This document shows positions 47,601-55,201 of a DNA stretch of 64,000 nt, in pieces (position 1 is the stretch's first letter; every line of letters begins with the position of its first letter). Where the stretch lies: contig CBDCBG010000006.1 in assembly GCA_965214325.1 (NCBI GenBank), positions 4,526,001-4,590,000 on the forward strand, written 5' to 3'. Below the pieces are notes generated by a model. That model did no database searches, had not been told where the DNA came from, and saw only the letters and a program-made list of their open reading frames with translations. The translations under genes and the position numbers were made by a program. Source of the DNA: JAJEFO01 sp965214325 (GTDB lineage: Bacteria > Pseudomonadota > Alphaproteobacteria > Rhodobacterales > Rhodobacteraceae).

Positions 47601-48055
47601 GCAAGGTTCTGGTGTTCTCCCAGTTCGTTGAAATGTTGCGGCTCATCGAAACTGACGCGCGGGACCGCGGATGGCCATACGTGATGCTGCACGGCCAGAC
47701 CCGGGACCGCGCGGCAGCGATCGAGAGGTTCCAGTCCGGCGACGCGCAGCTGTTCCTCATAAGCCTGAAGGCGGGGGGAACGGGCCTGAACCTGACAGCG
47801 GCCGACACGGTCATACTTTACGACCCGTGGTGGAACCCCGCTGTTGAACGGCAGGCGATGGATCGTGCGCACCGGATCGGACAGGACAAGCCTGTCTTCG
47901 TCTACCGGCTTTACAGCGAGAACACGGTCGAAACGGCGATCAAGGCCATGCAGGCGCAAAAGCAGGCTTTGGCCGACGCGCTCTTTGAAGGCACCGGGGG
48001 AGGTGCCCTGACGTTGACGGAAGACGATCTGGCGAACATGTTTGGATCGAAGTGA
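44648..48055 (+). CDS. SWIM zinc-finger SNF2-family DNA helicase/ATPase
   Basis: I start it at the ATG at 44648 (MLITKQCISRAIGDAV), where homology to the family should begin; it has no strong ribosome site. The 1,135-residue protein has a SWIM finger at residues 73-83 (CTCDIGHNCKH), a long middle region, then the SNF2 ATPase core. The core has Walker A DDMGLGKTVQAL (about 694), Walker B LDEAQAVKN (about 793) and motif VI QAMDRAHRIGQDKPV (about 1069). Bacterial HepA/SNF2 proteins remodel protein-DNA or RNA polymerase complexes. It stands alone, bounded by IS and mobile-element debris, and its exact role is unknown. Confidence 0.9.
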   Translation: MLITKQCISRAIGDAVRLQGGVSYFSARKVTSVELEGNVLAGSVLGSGENLFQVQANLHADPNGVLSAVDGMCTCDIGHNCKHLVAVLLEFAHRNVDHAPASSATLGESAPALPGFAQVELPGEITSWLDRLDEVKRVSPATTASRNSTDAIFYVLRRSREHVRAEIAPFRAYVKKDGNIGKSVREVDPGLYGGSHAGVTQSDAVILAQLAYFSTISYPARQDLPGGETLERLLQQVIATGRARFRDIHGPSLAWAEPREVSFEWTLDAMGDQSLQAKDAERRHLSVLPFPDPVFVDEISGLTGLALTSLPPKVAAALASAPTVPAESVATVAGHLERRLGVAVLRPEPVAVHERTDLAPSMSLKLFGHSRKQRVRDTWWSPRTMTGQETVTYPCIRAEIRYEGCGERMVPAAGPDIRHADKAGVHVIRRDRAAEMDMLFELEGIAAEFDGEPPEYARVSGGRLPKAMSEAHVIFPHAVPGDVHTFQEILEFNAEGLPLLRELGWEIDIDSSWPARLYSGDVSFQTVFEQSDNDWFSLALKLDVDGTALDLTNTILQLVASLPLDEAGNLAEGFDLDDFLADFAFYLNLPDGTMVPVQGVDLAGFIEAFLEAHGLTRFHMADAGRAARLVEALDGCGAPWDGGTEILELGKRLRILATASEENQPASLKAELRPYQTQGYGWLKALSESGFGGILADDMGLGKTVQALSLLLHCHVERKAEHPSLLVIPTSLVSNWQNEAARFAPDLKVLCLHGSKRHQRFEQIRAHDLVLTTYPLIHRDHEALFAHEYELAILDEAQAVKNPAASVAKHIRRIKARQRIALTGTPLENNLTELWALFDWLIPGFLGDRKGFGAEYRKPIEQKGDRARQRLLSDRVKPFLLRRTKDEVVEDLPPKTVIDESVALAGEQALLYESVRGAMDARVRAAVAERGLSGSRITVLDALLKLRQVCCDPKLVKLDAAAKVRESAKRDRLVEILEELVSENRKVLVFSQFVEMLRLIETDARDRGWPYVMLHGQTRDRAAAIERFQSGDAQLFLISLKAGGTGLNLTAADTVILYDPWWNPAVERQAMDRAHRIGQDKPVFVYRLYSENTVETAIKAMQAQKQALADALFEGTGGGALTLTEDDLANMFGSK

Positions 48056-48158
48056 ACTCCGCTAAGCGGATCTTCATTTCCAAGATTGCGCGAAACCCCT
48101 TTCCATCAGCACGATTGCTGATTCGAGGCGGGACTCCACATGTAACGGTCCCGGCGCG

Positions 48159-48529
48159 TCACGGCGGGAACTTGGCGGGGTCGATCCCCAGCAGGTCAAA
48201 GGCCCGGCCCTGCTGAACCTCCACGAAGGTTCCGCAGAGCACCGGCGTGGTGCCGCAGCGCACGGTCCAGTCCTCGGGCAGCCGCCTGCGGACGAGCGAG
48301 AGGATGTGGGCTCCCAAGTTCGGAATCATCATGCATGGGAACATCAGGAAGCGGCTGTGCCGGACAACCCGCCGGAGGCCGTCCTCGCGTTGGCGCGCTG
48401 TCCATCCGATCCATGCGTCGCGGACTGGAAGCCACCCGGAGCGCTCGAACATCAGCAGCCCAGGTGACGGCCGCTGCCGTCGAGGACGAAATACGCGAGG
48501 TGGCAGCCGATGGGCGACCTGTAGCCGCG
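48159..48529 (-). pseudogene. DUF4338 (transposon-associated) protein, frameshifted fragment
   Basis: On the minus strand GYRSPIGCHLAYFVLDGSGR (48529 downward) ends in a stop near 48452. The next frame continues MFERSGWLPVRDAWIGWTAR, then MIPNLGAHILSLVRRRLPED and VLCGTFVE. DUF4338 proteins are found in transposons and some defence loci. The protein is truncated at both ends and shifted once. Confidence 0.6.
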
Positions 48530-48586
48530 CGGGTGGCCGGCGGCCCTCTCGCCGACGCTGCCCGGGTGGACGGGGCCCTGGCGTAA

Positions 48587-48871
48587 GGCAACCTGACGGA
48601 GGGGCAGCGCGAGGCGGTGCGCATGGTCCTGCTCGGCGAGGGCCGGATCGCCGGCGTGAAGGGCTACGCCGGAACCGGCAAGACGGCGATGCTGCGGACG
48701 GTCAGGGAGCTCGCCGGAGACCGCCGTGTGATGGCGCTCGCCCCGAGCGCGGCTACCGTCCGGGCGCTTGGGAGGGAGGCCGGGCTGCCGGCACGCACGC
48801 TGCACGGGTTCCTGTCGCGATATAGGGATGTCGCGGACGGAACCGCGGGCGCCGAGGGGATTGCCCGGTGA
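48587..48871 (+). pseudogene. Relaxase-helicase (TraA/MobF, RecD-like) fragment
   Basis: The frame after a TAA at 48584 reads NLTEGQREAVRMVLLGEGRI, then GVKGYAGTGKTAML (Walker A), VMALAPSAATVRALG and ARTLHGFLSRY. This is the start of the helicase part of a conjugative relaxase. The relaxase domain and the rest of the helicase are absent. It abuts the DUF4338 relic and marks the edge of a lost mobile element. Confidence 0.6.
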
Positions 48872-49024
48872 ACGGGCACGAATGAAGCCAGGGCAGCATT
48901 CACCCGACATGTCTGATCTTTGATCTTGTCCTTCGCGGTTTCGGCATCTCCAAGCAAACGGATTGCATGAGGGAAGCCGCCGGACAAGGATTGATCTGAT
49001 CGTTCAGTGGGCGCGCGAAGGCCT

Positions 49025-49528
49025 TCAATCGGCGCCCCGGTATGGCTCGACATACTGAAGCGCCATGTCCCAGGGAAAGAAAATCCAGGTGTCCTGGCTG
49101 ACGCCGGTGATGAACGTGTCCACCTGCTGCTCTCCCATTGGCTTGGCGTAGACCGTGGCGAAGTGAGCCTTCGGGTAGCGGTGCCGAACGAGTTCAAGCG
49201 TCTGGCCGGTATCGACAAGGTCGTCCACGATGAGGATTCCCGCCCCGTCACCCATCATTTCTGCGTCCGGAGACTTCAGGATCTGCGCATCGGTCTGCGA
49301 CTGGTGGTCGTAGCTCTTCACGCTGATCGTATCCACGATTCGAATGTCGAGCTCGCGAGCCACGATCATCGCTGGCGCCATGCCGCCACGCGTGATTGCC
49401 ACGACCGCCTTCCACCTGCCATCAAGCGGCCCTCGCCCGTCCAGCCGCCAGGCAAGCGCGCGGGCGTCGCGATGCATTTGGTCCCAACTTACGTGGAATC
49501 CCTTCTCGTGTGGCAGGCGTTCGGTCAT
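49025..49528 (-). CDS. gpt: Xanthine-guanine phosphoribosyltransferase
   Basis: The ATG at 49528 (MTERLPHEKGFHVSWDQM) with GAGGGG upstream gives 167 residues; an upstream in-frame ATG at 49612 is less likely. The PRPP motif is GILIVDDLVDTGQTLELV, and AVVAITRGGMAPAMIVAREL and FFPWDM fit Gpt. It salvages xanthine and guanine to their nucleotides. It is 142 bp downstream of fabI on the same strand. Confidence 0.88.
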   Translation of the reverse strand: MTERLPHEKGFHVSWDQMHRDARALAWRLDGRGPLDGRWKAVVAITRGGMAPAMIVARELDIRIVDTISVKSYDHQSQTDAQILKSPDAEMMGDGAGILIVDDLVDTGQTLELVRHRYPKAHFATVYAKPMGEQQVDTFITGVSQDTWIFFPWDMALQYVEPYRGAD

Positions 49529-49670
49529 GGGCAGCCCCCTCGACCAGAGTGCAGGGACGCTTCCGCTCTGCGCGACCGGCATGCCAGGCATCGGTTCCTC
49601 GGAGTTTGGCATCGTGCGGATCCGGTCAGGGATCGCGATTCGGCCGCAACGGCCCTTCCAGAATCATGGG

Positions 49671-50489
49671 TCATCTGTCTTTCGTTTCGTAGGTCATGTC
49701 CGGAGCGTCCAGCGCCTTCATGCCGACTACATGGTAGCCGGCGTCCACGTGATGAACCTCGCCCGTGACGGCCGAACCCAGATCGGAAAGTAGGTAAAGC
49801 GCGGCATTGCCGACATCCTCGATGGTAACGTTGCGCCTCAGCGGGGAATTGTACTCGTTCCACTTCAGGATGTAGCGGAAGTCGCCGATCCCGGAGGCCG
49901 CCAGAGTCTTGATCGTCCCCGCGCTGATGGCATTGCAGCGAATGCCGTCCCTGCCGAGATCCTCCGCGATGTAGCGCACGCTGGATTCCAGAGCGGCCTT
50001 GCAGACCCCCATCACGTTGTAATGTGGCATAACCCGCTCGGCCCCGTAATAGGTCAGGGTCAGGAGCGATCCGCCATCAGGCATTACCGCGGCGGCCTGC
50101 CTGGCAATCGCTGTGAAGGAGTAGACGGAGATGTCCATCGACATGAGGAAGTTGTCGCGGCTTGTGTCGATGTAGCGGCCTCGCAACTCGTTCTTTTCGG
50201 AGAACCCGATCGCATGAACGACGAAATCAACCTTGCCCCAACGATCCTTGAGTTCCTGGAACAGGGAGTCCACGCTGTTCATGTCCGCCACGTCGCAGGG
50301 CAGGACGATGTTCGAGCCAAGCTGTCCGGCCAACGGGCCGACGCGCTTCAGAAACGCCTCGCCCTGATACGAAAACGCGAGTTCGGCACCTTGGCCGGCA
50401 ACCGTCTTGGCAATTCCCCAGGCGATCGACTTCTCGTTGGCCAGCCCCATGATCAGGCCCCGTTTGCCTGCCATAAGCCCTGCGGACAT
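49671..50489 (-). CDS. fabI: Enoyl-[acyl-carrier-protein] reductase (NADH)
   Basis: A 272-residue FabI with the atypical SDR cofactor stretch MAGKRGLIMGLANEKSIAWG, CDVADMNSVDSLF and VHAIGFSEK. The catalytic region is LTYYGAERVMPHYNVMGVCK, with the family Y-x6-Y and lysine. It reduces trans-2-enoyl-ACP in the last step of fatty-acid elongation. It is divergent from pdxH across 77 bp. Confidence 0.93.
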   Translation of the reverse strand: MSAGLMAGKRGLIMGLANEKSIAWGIAKTVAGQGAELAFSYQGEAFLKRVGPLAGQLGSNIVLPCDVADMNSVDSLFQELKDRWGKVDFVVHAIGFSEKNELRGRYIDTSRDNFLMSMDISVYSFTAIARQAAAVMPDGGSLLTLTYYGAERVMPHYNVMGVCKAALESSVRYIAEDLGRDGIRCNAISAGTIKTLAASGIGDFRYILKWNEYNSPLRRNVTIEDVGNAALYLLSDLGSAVTGEVHHVDAGYHVVGMKALDAPDMTYETKDR

Positions 50490-50566
50490 GATTTGACCCT
50501 CGCCCCGTTTACCGTGCAGTGGGTCTATGCGATCAAGTCGGATGCATCAAGGGTGTGAAGGCGGGC

Positions 50567-51172
50567 ATGATGGACAGCAGCGGAAAATTCGAAGGCAACG
50601 ACCCGATGGCCATTGTGCGCCGCTGGCTTAACGAGGCGGAAGAGACCGAACCGAACGATCCGGCCGCGATGGCACTCGCCACGGTGGACGAGTCCGGATT
50701 GCCGAACGTGCGCATGGTCCTGCTCAAGGGGATCGAGAACGGCACCTTCGTATTCTACACAAACTACGGCAGCGTGAAGGCGCGGGAGCTCAAGGCTTCC
50801 GAGAAGGCGGCATTCGTGCTCCACTGGAAGAGCCTCCGCCGACAGGTCAGGGTGCGCGGACCCGTAACCGTCGAGGACGGTGCGACGGCAGACCGTTACT
50901 TCGCCACGCGAGGGGTGCAAAGCCGGGTGGGGGCCTGGGCATCGCGTCAGTCCGAGCCCTTGTCTTCCCGGAAGGCGCTGATGGCCAGGGCGGCAAGGAT
51001 GGGCGTCGTCCACGGGCTTGACCCGAAACGCCCTCCGTTCTGGGGAGGTTTCAGGATTCTGCCCGTCGAGATCGAGTTTTGGGCCGACGGCGAATTCCGG
51101 CTCCACGACCGATTCCGTTGGACCAGGGCGTCGCCCGATGCCGCTTGGGAGGTCAAACGTCTCCATCCTTAG
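50567..51172 (+). CDS. pdxH: Pyridoxamine 5'-phosphate oxidase
   Basis: The ATG at 50567 (MMDSSGKFEGNDPMAIVRRW) gives 201 residues. The FMN/PLP-binding pattern runs from PNVRMVLLKGIENGTFVFYT through SRVGAWASRQSEPL to the C-terminal signature FWADGEFRLHDRFRW. It oxidises pyridoxine or pyridoxamine phosphate to PLP. It is followed by the cold-shock gene in the same direction. Confidence 0.92.
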   Translation: MMDSSGKFEGNDPMAIVRRWLNEAEETEPNDPAAMALATVDESGLPNVRMVLLKGIENGTFVFYTNYGSVKARELKASEKAAFVLHWKSLRRQVRVRGPVTVEDGATADRYFATRGVQSRVGAWASRQSEPLSSRKALMARAARMGVVHGLDPKRPPFWGGFRILPVEIEFWADGEFRLHDRFRWTRASPDAAWEVKRLHP

Positions 51173-51285
51173 CGCATTTCTGCCGAATTTGTTGCAGAAT
51201 TGGTCGGATTTTTGGGTTGCGCGTGATCTTGCCAATGGCCCAGAGTAGGCACATGCTGGGCGACAGCCCATAGGATGATGCTTTG

Positions 51286-51819
51286 ATGACCGACCTCGGC
51301 AAAGGCGGCGTGCGCGTCACTGGGACGGTAAAGTGGTTTGATCCGTCGAAAGGGTTCGGCTTTGTCGTTTCCGATGAGGGCGGGCCCGACATCCTGCTGC
51401 ATGCAAACGTCCTTCGCAACTACGGACAATCCTCAGTGGCGGATTCGGCTGGGATTGATGTCGTGATCCAGGAAACGGCGCGAGGAATCCAGGCGATCGA
51501 AGTGCTCCGGATAGATCCGCCACCCACTTCCGCAGCAGATGATTCCTTCCCGGATGGAGGTGAATTCAACGAACCGGTTGACCTGTCGTTGCCGTTGGAA
51601 CCGGCGCGCGTGAAGTGGTTCGACAAGGCGAAAGGGTTCGGCTTCGCGAATGTCTACGGCTGTAGCGAGGATGTCTTTCTCCATATCGAAGTCCTGAGAC
51701 GCTCGGAGCTTGCCGACCTTCAGCCGGGAGAGGCGGTGTCGATCAGGGTCGTTGAGGGCAAGCGAGGTCGCATGGCGACTCAGATCACGTCATGGGAAGC
51801 GGGCCTTAGATCCGAATAG
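51286..51819 (+). CDS. Protein with two cold-shock domains
   Basis: The ATG at 51286, with AGGATGATG upstream, gives 177 residues. Domain one (about 11-75) has TVKWFDPSKGFGFVVSDEG, and domain two (about 107-172) has VKWFDKAKGFGFANVYGC and EDVFLHIEVLRR. Both keep the RNP1-type KGFGF. Double-CSD proteins of this length are common in alphaproteobacteria and probably chaperone RNA. The usual downstream neighbour, a DUF192 gene, is now separated by a tnpB unit. Confidence 0.9.
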   Translation: MTDLGKGGVRVTGTVKWFDPSKGFGFVVSDEGGPDILLHANVLRNYGQSSVADSAGIDVVIQETARGIQAIEVLRIDPPPTSAADDSFPDGGEFNEPVDLSLPLEPARVKWFDKAKGFGFANVYGCSEDVFLHIEVLRRSELADLQPGEAVSIRVVEGKRGRMATQITSWEAGLRSE

Positions 51820-51947
51820 ATAGGGACTAATATGCATGAGTACCAGTGACCATGTTCTTGTTGTGTTCTTCCGAGCTTTCTGGCAGCATGCGAAGAAAGG
51901 GAAGTTCACCCACCCTCGTCGCAGATGTTCAGCGCAGGAGCGACCGC

Positions 51948-53186
51948 ATGGCCGTTGCAAGGACGCACCGTTGGGTTGTCTACCGCCTGCTTCCGCAGAC
52001 GCGAAGCAACTGGCGGTGGCTTGGGACGACTCTTGAAAGCCGGCGACAGCCCTGCAACGCCGCGCTCGAAGAGCGCACCGACCGCTGCCGGAAGACCGGC
52101 AGGAGCCTGACCTGCTTCGACCAGTGCAAGGCGCTGACCGAATGCCGCCGCGACCTGCCGGAGATGGCGTCCGTGCCGGTGCCTGTCCAGCGCGGGACGC
52201 TCAAGCACCCGGACGAAGCGTTCAAGGGGTTCTTCCGCCGCGTGAAGGCCGGAGGAACACCCGGCTTCCCGCGCTTCAAGGTGCGCGCCTTCCATGACAG
52301 CATCAGCATCGTGTCGGGAGTCAAGGTCGGGAACGGCAAGCTGCATGTTCCCGGCTTCGGCCCCATGACGGTCCGCCGGAAGGGCGGCAACCCCTGCCCG
52401 GACGGGAAGCCCGCATCGGCGGTTCTCAAGCGCACGGGCGGACGCTGGCACGCCATCGTCTGCTTCGCGGTCGAGGTCGGGGAACCGGCCGACAACGGAT
52501 GCGCGATCGGCCTTGACCGGAACGCCGGCCAGGTCGCGGACAGCGACGGCGAACTGCACGGGACGCCGGACATGGACCGGCTCGCGGCGCAGGGCGGGCG
52601 GCTTCAGCGGAAGCTCTCGCGGCAGCGCAAGGCGAGCAAGCGCCGGGAGCGGACCAGGAGGCACTTGGCGAAAGTGCGGCACAGGATCGCCAGCCGCCGC
52701 CGCAACTGGCAGCATCACGTGTCGCGCAATCTGGCGGCGAAGGCCGGGATGATCGCCGTCGAGGGCCTGAACGCGAAGGGAATGACGCGCTCTGCCAAGG
52801 GCACTGTGGAAGACCCCGGCGTGAACGTCCCGCAGAAGTCGGGGCTTGACCGCGTCATCCTGAACACCGGCTGGACGGCGCTGAAGGCGATGCTGGAACG
52901 CAAGTGCGCGACCGTGATCGATGTTCCGGCGGGCGACACCTCACGAACATGCCATGAGCGCGGTGCGATCGACAGACGCTCACGCAGAACTCGGGACGAT
53001 TTCACCTGCATCGACTGCGGCCATGCGGCTCATGCCGACGTCAACGCGGCGAAGAACATCCTGGACCGCGCCCTTGGCGCCGGTCCGGGAGGTGACGAGG
53101 CGTCCGGGACTGGCGCATCTGCACGGCGAGGAGCGTTGGCATCGGCCACTTCAACGACCCGTGAAATCAGTGCGAGAGTGGCCTGA
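51948..53186 (+). CDS. tnpB: TnpB RNA-guided nuclease family protein
   Basis: The start at 51948 (MAVARTHRWVVYRLLPQ) gives 412 residues. The RuvC-like triad is complete: D190 in IGLDRNAGQVADSDG, E272 in IAVEGLN and D364 in HADVNAAKNIL. The zinc ribbon should be CxxC...CxxC, but the first pair reads CHER (C335, R338), while the second is intact (C354, C357). One zinc ligand is therefore lost, so activity is doubtful. In this family the guide (omega) RNA overlaps the 3' end of the gene and the element's right end; that region (53099-53170) recurs alone at 59303-59374. Confidence 0.88.
   Translation: MAVARTHRWVVYRLLPQTRSNWRWLGTTLESRRQPCNAALEERTDRCRKTGRSLTCFDQCKALTECRRDLPEMASVPVPVQRGTLKHPDEAFKGFFRRVKAGGTPGFPRFKVRAFHDSISIVSGVKVGNGKLHVPGFGPMTVRRKGGNPCPDGKPASAVLKRTGGRWHAIVCFAVEVGEPADNGCAIGLDRNAGQVADSDGELHGTPDMDRLAAQGGRLQRKLSRQRKASKRRERTRRHLAKVRHRIASRRRNWQHHVSRNLAAKAGMIAVEGLNAKGMTRSAKGTVEDPGVNVPQKSGLDRVILNTGWTALKAMLERKCATVIDVPAGDTSRTCHERGAIDRRSRRTRDDFTCIDCGHAAHADVNAAKNILDRALGAGPGGDEASGTGASARRGALASATSTTREISARVA
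53099..53170 (+). repeat. tnpB 3'-end / omega-RNA region, copy within tnpB
   Basis: These 72 bp at the end of tnpB match 59303-59374 with 5 differences. The segment contains GGCGAGGAGCGTTGGC and ACCCGTGAAATCAG. It is where the guide-RNA scaffold of TnpB systems normally lies. Confidence 0.7.
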
Positions 53187-53217
53187 TGGTCACTTATGCA
53201 TATAAGTTCCAATAGAT

Positions 53218-53679
53218 ATGCGGGCAGGGTTCGGAATCGTGGCATTGCTTGCACTTGCCGGAACAGCGTCTGCGGATTGCACTGTTGACCGTGTCGATCT
53301 GCGTGGCGACTGGGGGCGCGCACGGTTCACCGTCGAGCTTGCGGATGATCCCGACGAACGTTCGCTTGGCCTGATGCACCGGGACTTCCTGCCATCGGGC
53401 AGCGGAATGCTCTTCGCGTACGAAACGCCGCAGCGCGCGGTGTTCTGGATGAGGAACACTAGGATTCCGCTCGACATGATCTTCCTGTCTCCTTCCGGAA
53501 AGGTGAAAAAGATCCACGAGAACGCGATTCCATTTGACGAAACGCACATAGATGGCGGCGACGGCGTAAGGTTCGTGCTTGAAGTCAATGGTGGCCTGGC
53601 TCGCAGGCTTGGCATCAACGAGGGAAGCGAGCTTCGGCATCCGGTCATCGGACCGGACCCGGTCTGGCCCTGCGAGTAG
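53218..53679 (+). CDS. DUF192 family periplasmic protein
   Basis: A 153-residue protein with a signal peptide (about 1-19, FGIVALLALAGTASAD) and the DUF192 core: RSLGLMHRDFLPSGSGMLFA, VFWMRNTRIPLDMIFLS and HENAIPFDE. The function of DUF192 is not settled. No ribosome site is visible before the ATG at 53218. The gene now begins 24 bp after the tnpB unit, which suggests its native leader or its coupling to the cold-shock gene was altered by the insertion. Confidence 0.85.
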   Translation: MRAGFGIVALLALAGTASADCTVDRVDLRGDWGRARFTVELADDPDERSLGLMHRDFLPSGSGMLFAYETPQRAVFWMRNTRIPLDMIFLSPSGKVKKIHENAIPFDETHIDGGDGVRFVLEVNGGLARRLGINEGSELRHPVIGPDPVWPCE

Positions 53680-55201
53680 CCTGCGGGAAGAAGGATTGGA
53701 AGCGCCGTGATGTGCGCAGGGCGCGATTCTCATATGGTTCACCTTGTGATTCCATGATGTTCCACCTGCGAATCACGCGGCGAGCGCGATCTGCGCCGCC
53801 GGCCGGTTCTCGTTGGCGCATTCTGGTGGCTTCCAGCCGCCGTTGCGTTTCATGCTCGGGACCAGCGCGGCCCATGCCCGGTCGAAGCGTCCGGACTTGA
53901 GAAGCGACCGGAAAGTCAGGACACCCTGTCCGCCGTCGCGTCCCCAGCTCTGCCCTGAGCGCTTCATCCGGCACGTCACGAGAACCTTGTTGGCAGATTC
54001 AACTGCACCGGACCCGATCGCGTAGCCTGCCGCGGCGGCGTCCGCGTAGTCCATGCGTCGGCGGTTGTTGCGGAAGTAGGCCAGCTCCTTCCGGATCCGG
54101 TCGGCCCCCTTGCCCTTCCGCAGCAGGTGGCGCATGGCGTCGATCACCTTTCCGGCGCCCTTGGGATCGTGCCGCAGGACGTGCCGCCACTTCTCGAACC
54201 AGGCCGTTCCCGCAGGCGTGTCCGGGCCGAAGGCGGCGTCGGCAGCGGCACTCAGATGCTGAGCCGAATGCCAAAAATCCACTAGCATGACGTCGGGGCT
54301 CAGCGATTGCAAAAATGGCCAGTTGTCTTTCGCGCCATCGGCGACCACCGCGATCTTCAGGTCCGGATTTCGCCCGAGCCAGTGGAACGTTTCGGCCATC
54401 AGCTGCGACTTCAGGCTCCCCTTGCCCTGCTCCGGCAGACGCCCGAAGGACCGGCTCTCCAGCATGTTCCCCTCGGCATCGACCAAGGCCACGACGCCGC
54501 ACGACGCCTCGCGCCAGCCAGCGTCCGTTGCCTTTCCGTCCGCCGTCTCGGCGTTCATGCGCATCATCACGCCGTCAAGGGAGACAAGAACCGACACGGC
54601 TTCCGCCGGCAGTTCCTCCTGCTCCCGGAGACCCGGCAGAAACTCGCCGAAACACTCCTCCGCGCAAGCCCCGGCCTCCCCGGAAAGCCGCACCAGCGAT
54701 GCCGTCGAAGGCCCCTCGCCGCAGAGCCTCCTCCAGGCATCTTCGCTCTCGCGGGCCGTCAGGCCGCTCATCAGATACATCGAGAGACCCGCCGCCGCAG
54801 GCGTCAGCCCGCCGACCGTCAGGCCAAGGACGCTCTCGGCCGGAACCAGGGACGCGCCGCGACCCGAAGGACGGTACCGCGACCGCAGGAAGCCGACTGG
54901 GCCGAACATCGTCATCGCGCGGCCCGGCGTGACCTCGGCCTTCCGGTACGTCCGGCCCCCGGCCTCCACCGCCTCGCCGTGATCGTCAAGCGTCTCGAAC
55001 GCGTCCGCCAGGACCGACCGGGCCAGGCCGAAGACCATGTCGCGGAACGCGGCCTCGGCCTGCAGCGGGTCGTCCCTGAACAGCGCCGCGACGTTCTCCG
55101 CCAGGCCGATCTCGGCGGCCCGCTCGACCAGGGCGACGCCCGCCTTCGTCAGGCCGTCCCTTGCCGCCGTGACGGATTCGCTTCCGTCGCAGATGTTGGC
55201 A

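Larger units (their letters stand above)
51845..53194 (+). mobile_element. tnpB-only unit (IS200/IS605 group) with short inverted ends
   Basis: A tnpB gene has landed between the cold-shock and DUF192 genes. A 9-bp inverted repeat, AGTGACCAT (51845-51853) and ATGGTCACT (53186-53194), brackets the gene, with ATGCAT just outside each arm. No tnpA is present, so it would need a transposase in trans. Exact ends are inferred, not proven. Confidence 0.6.
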
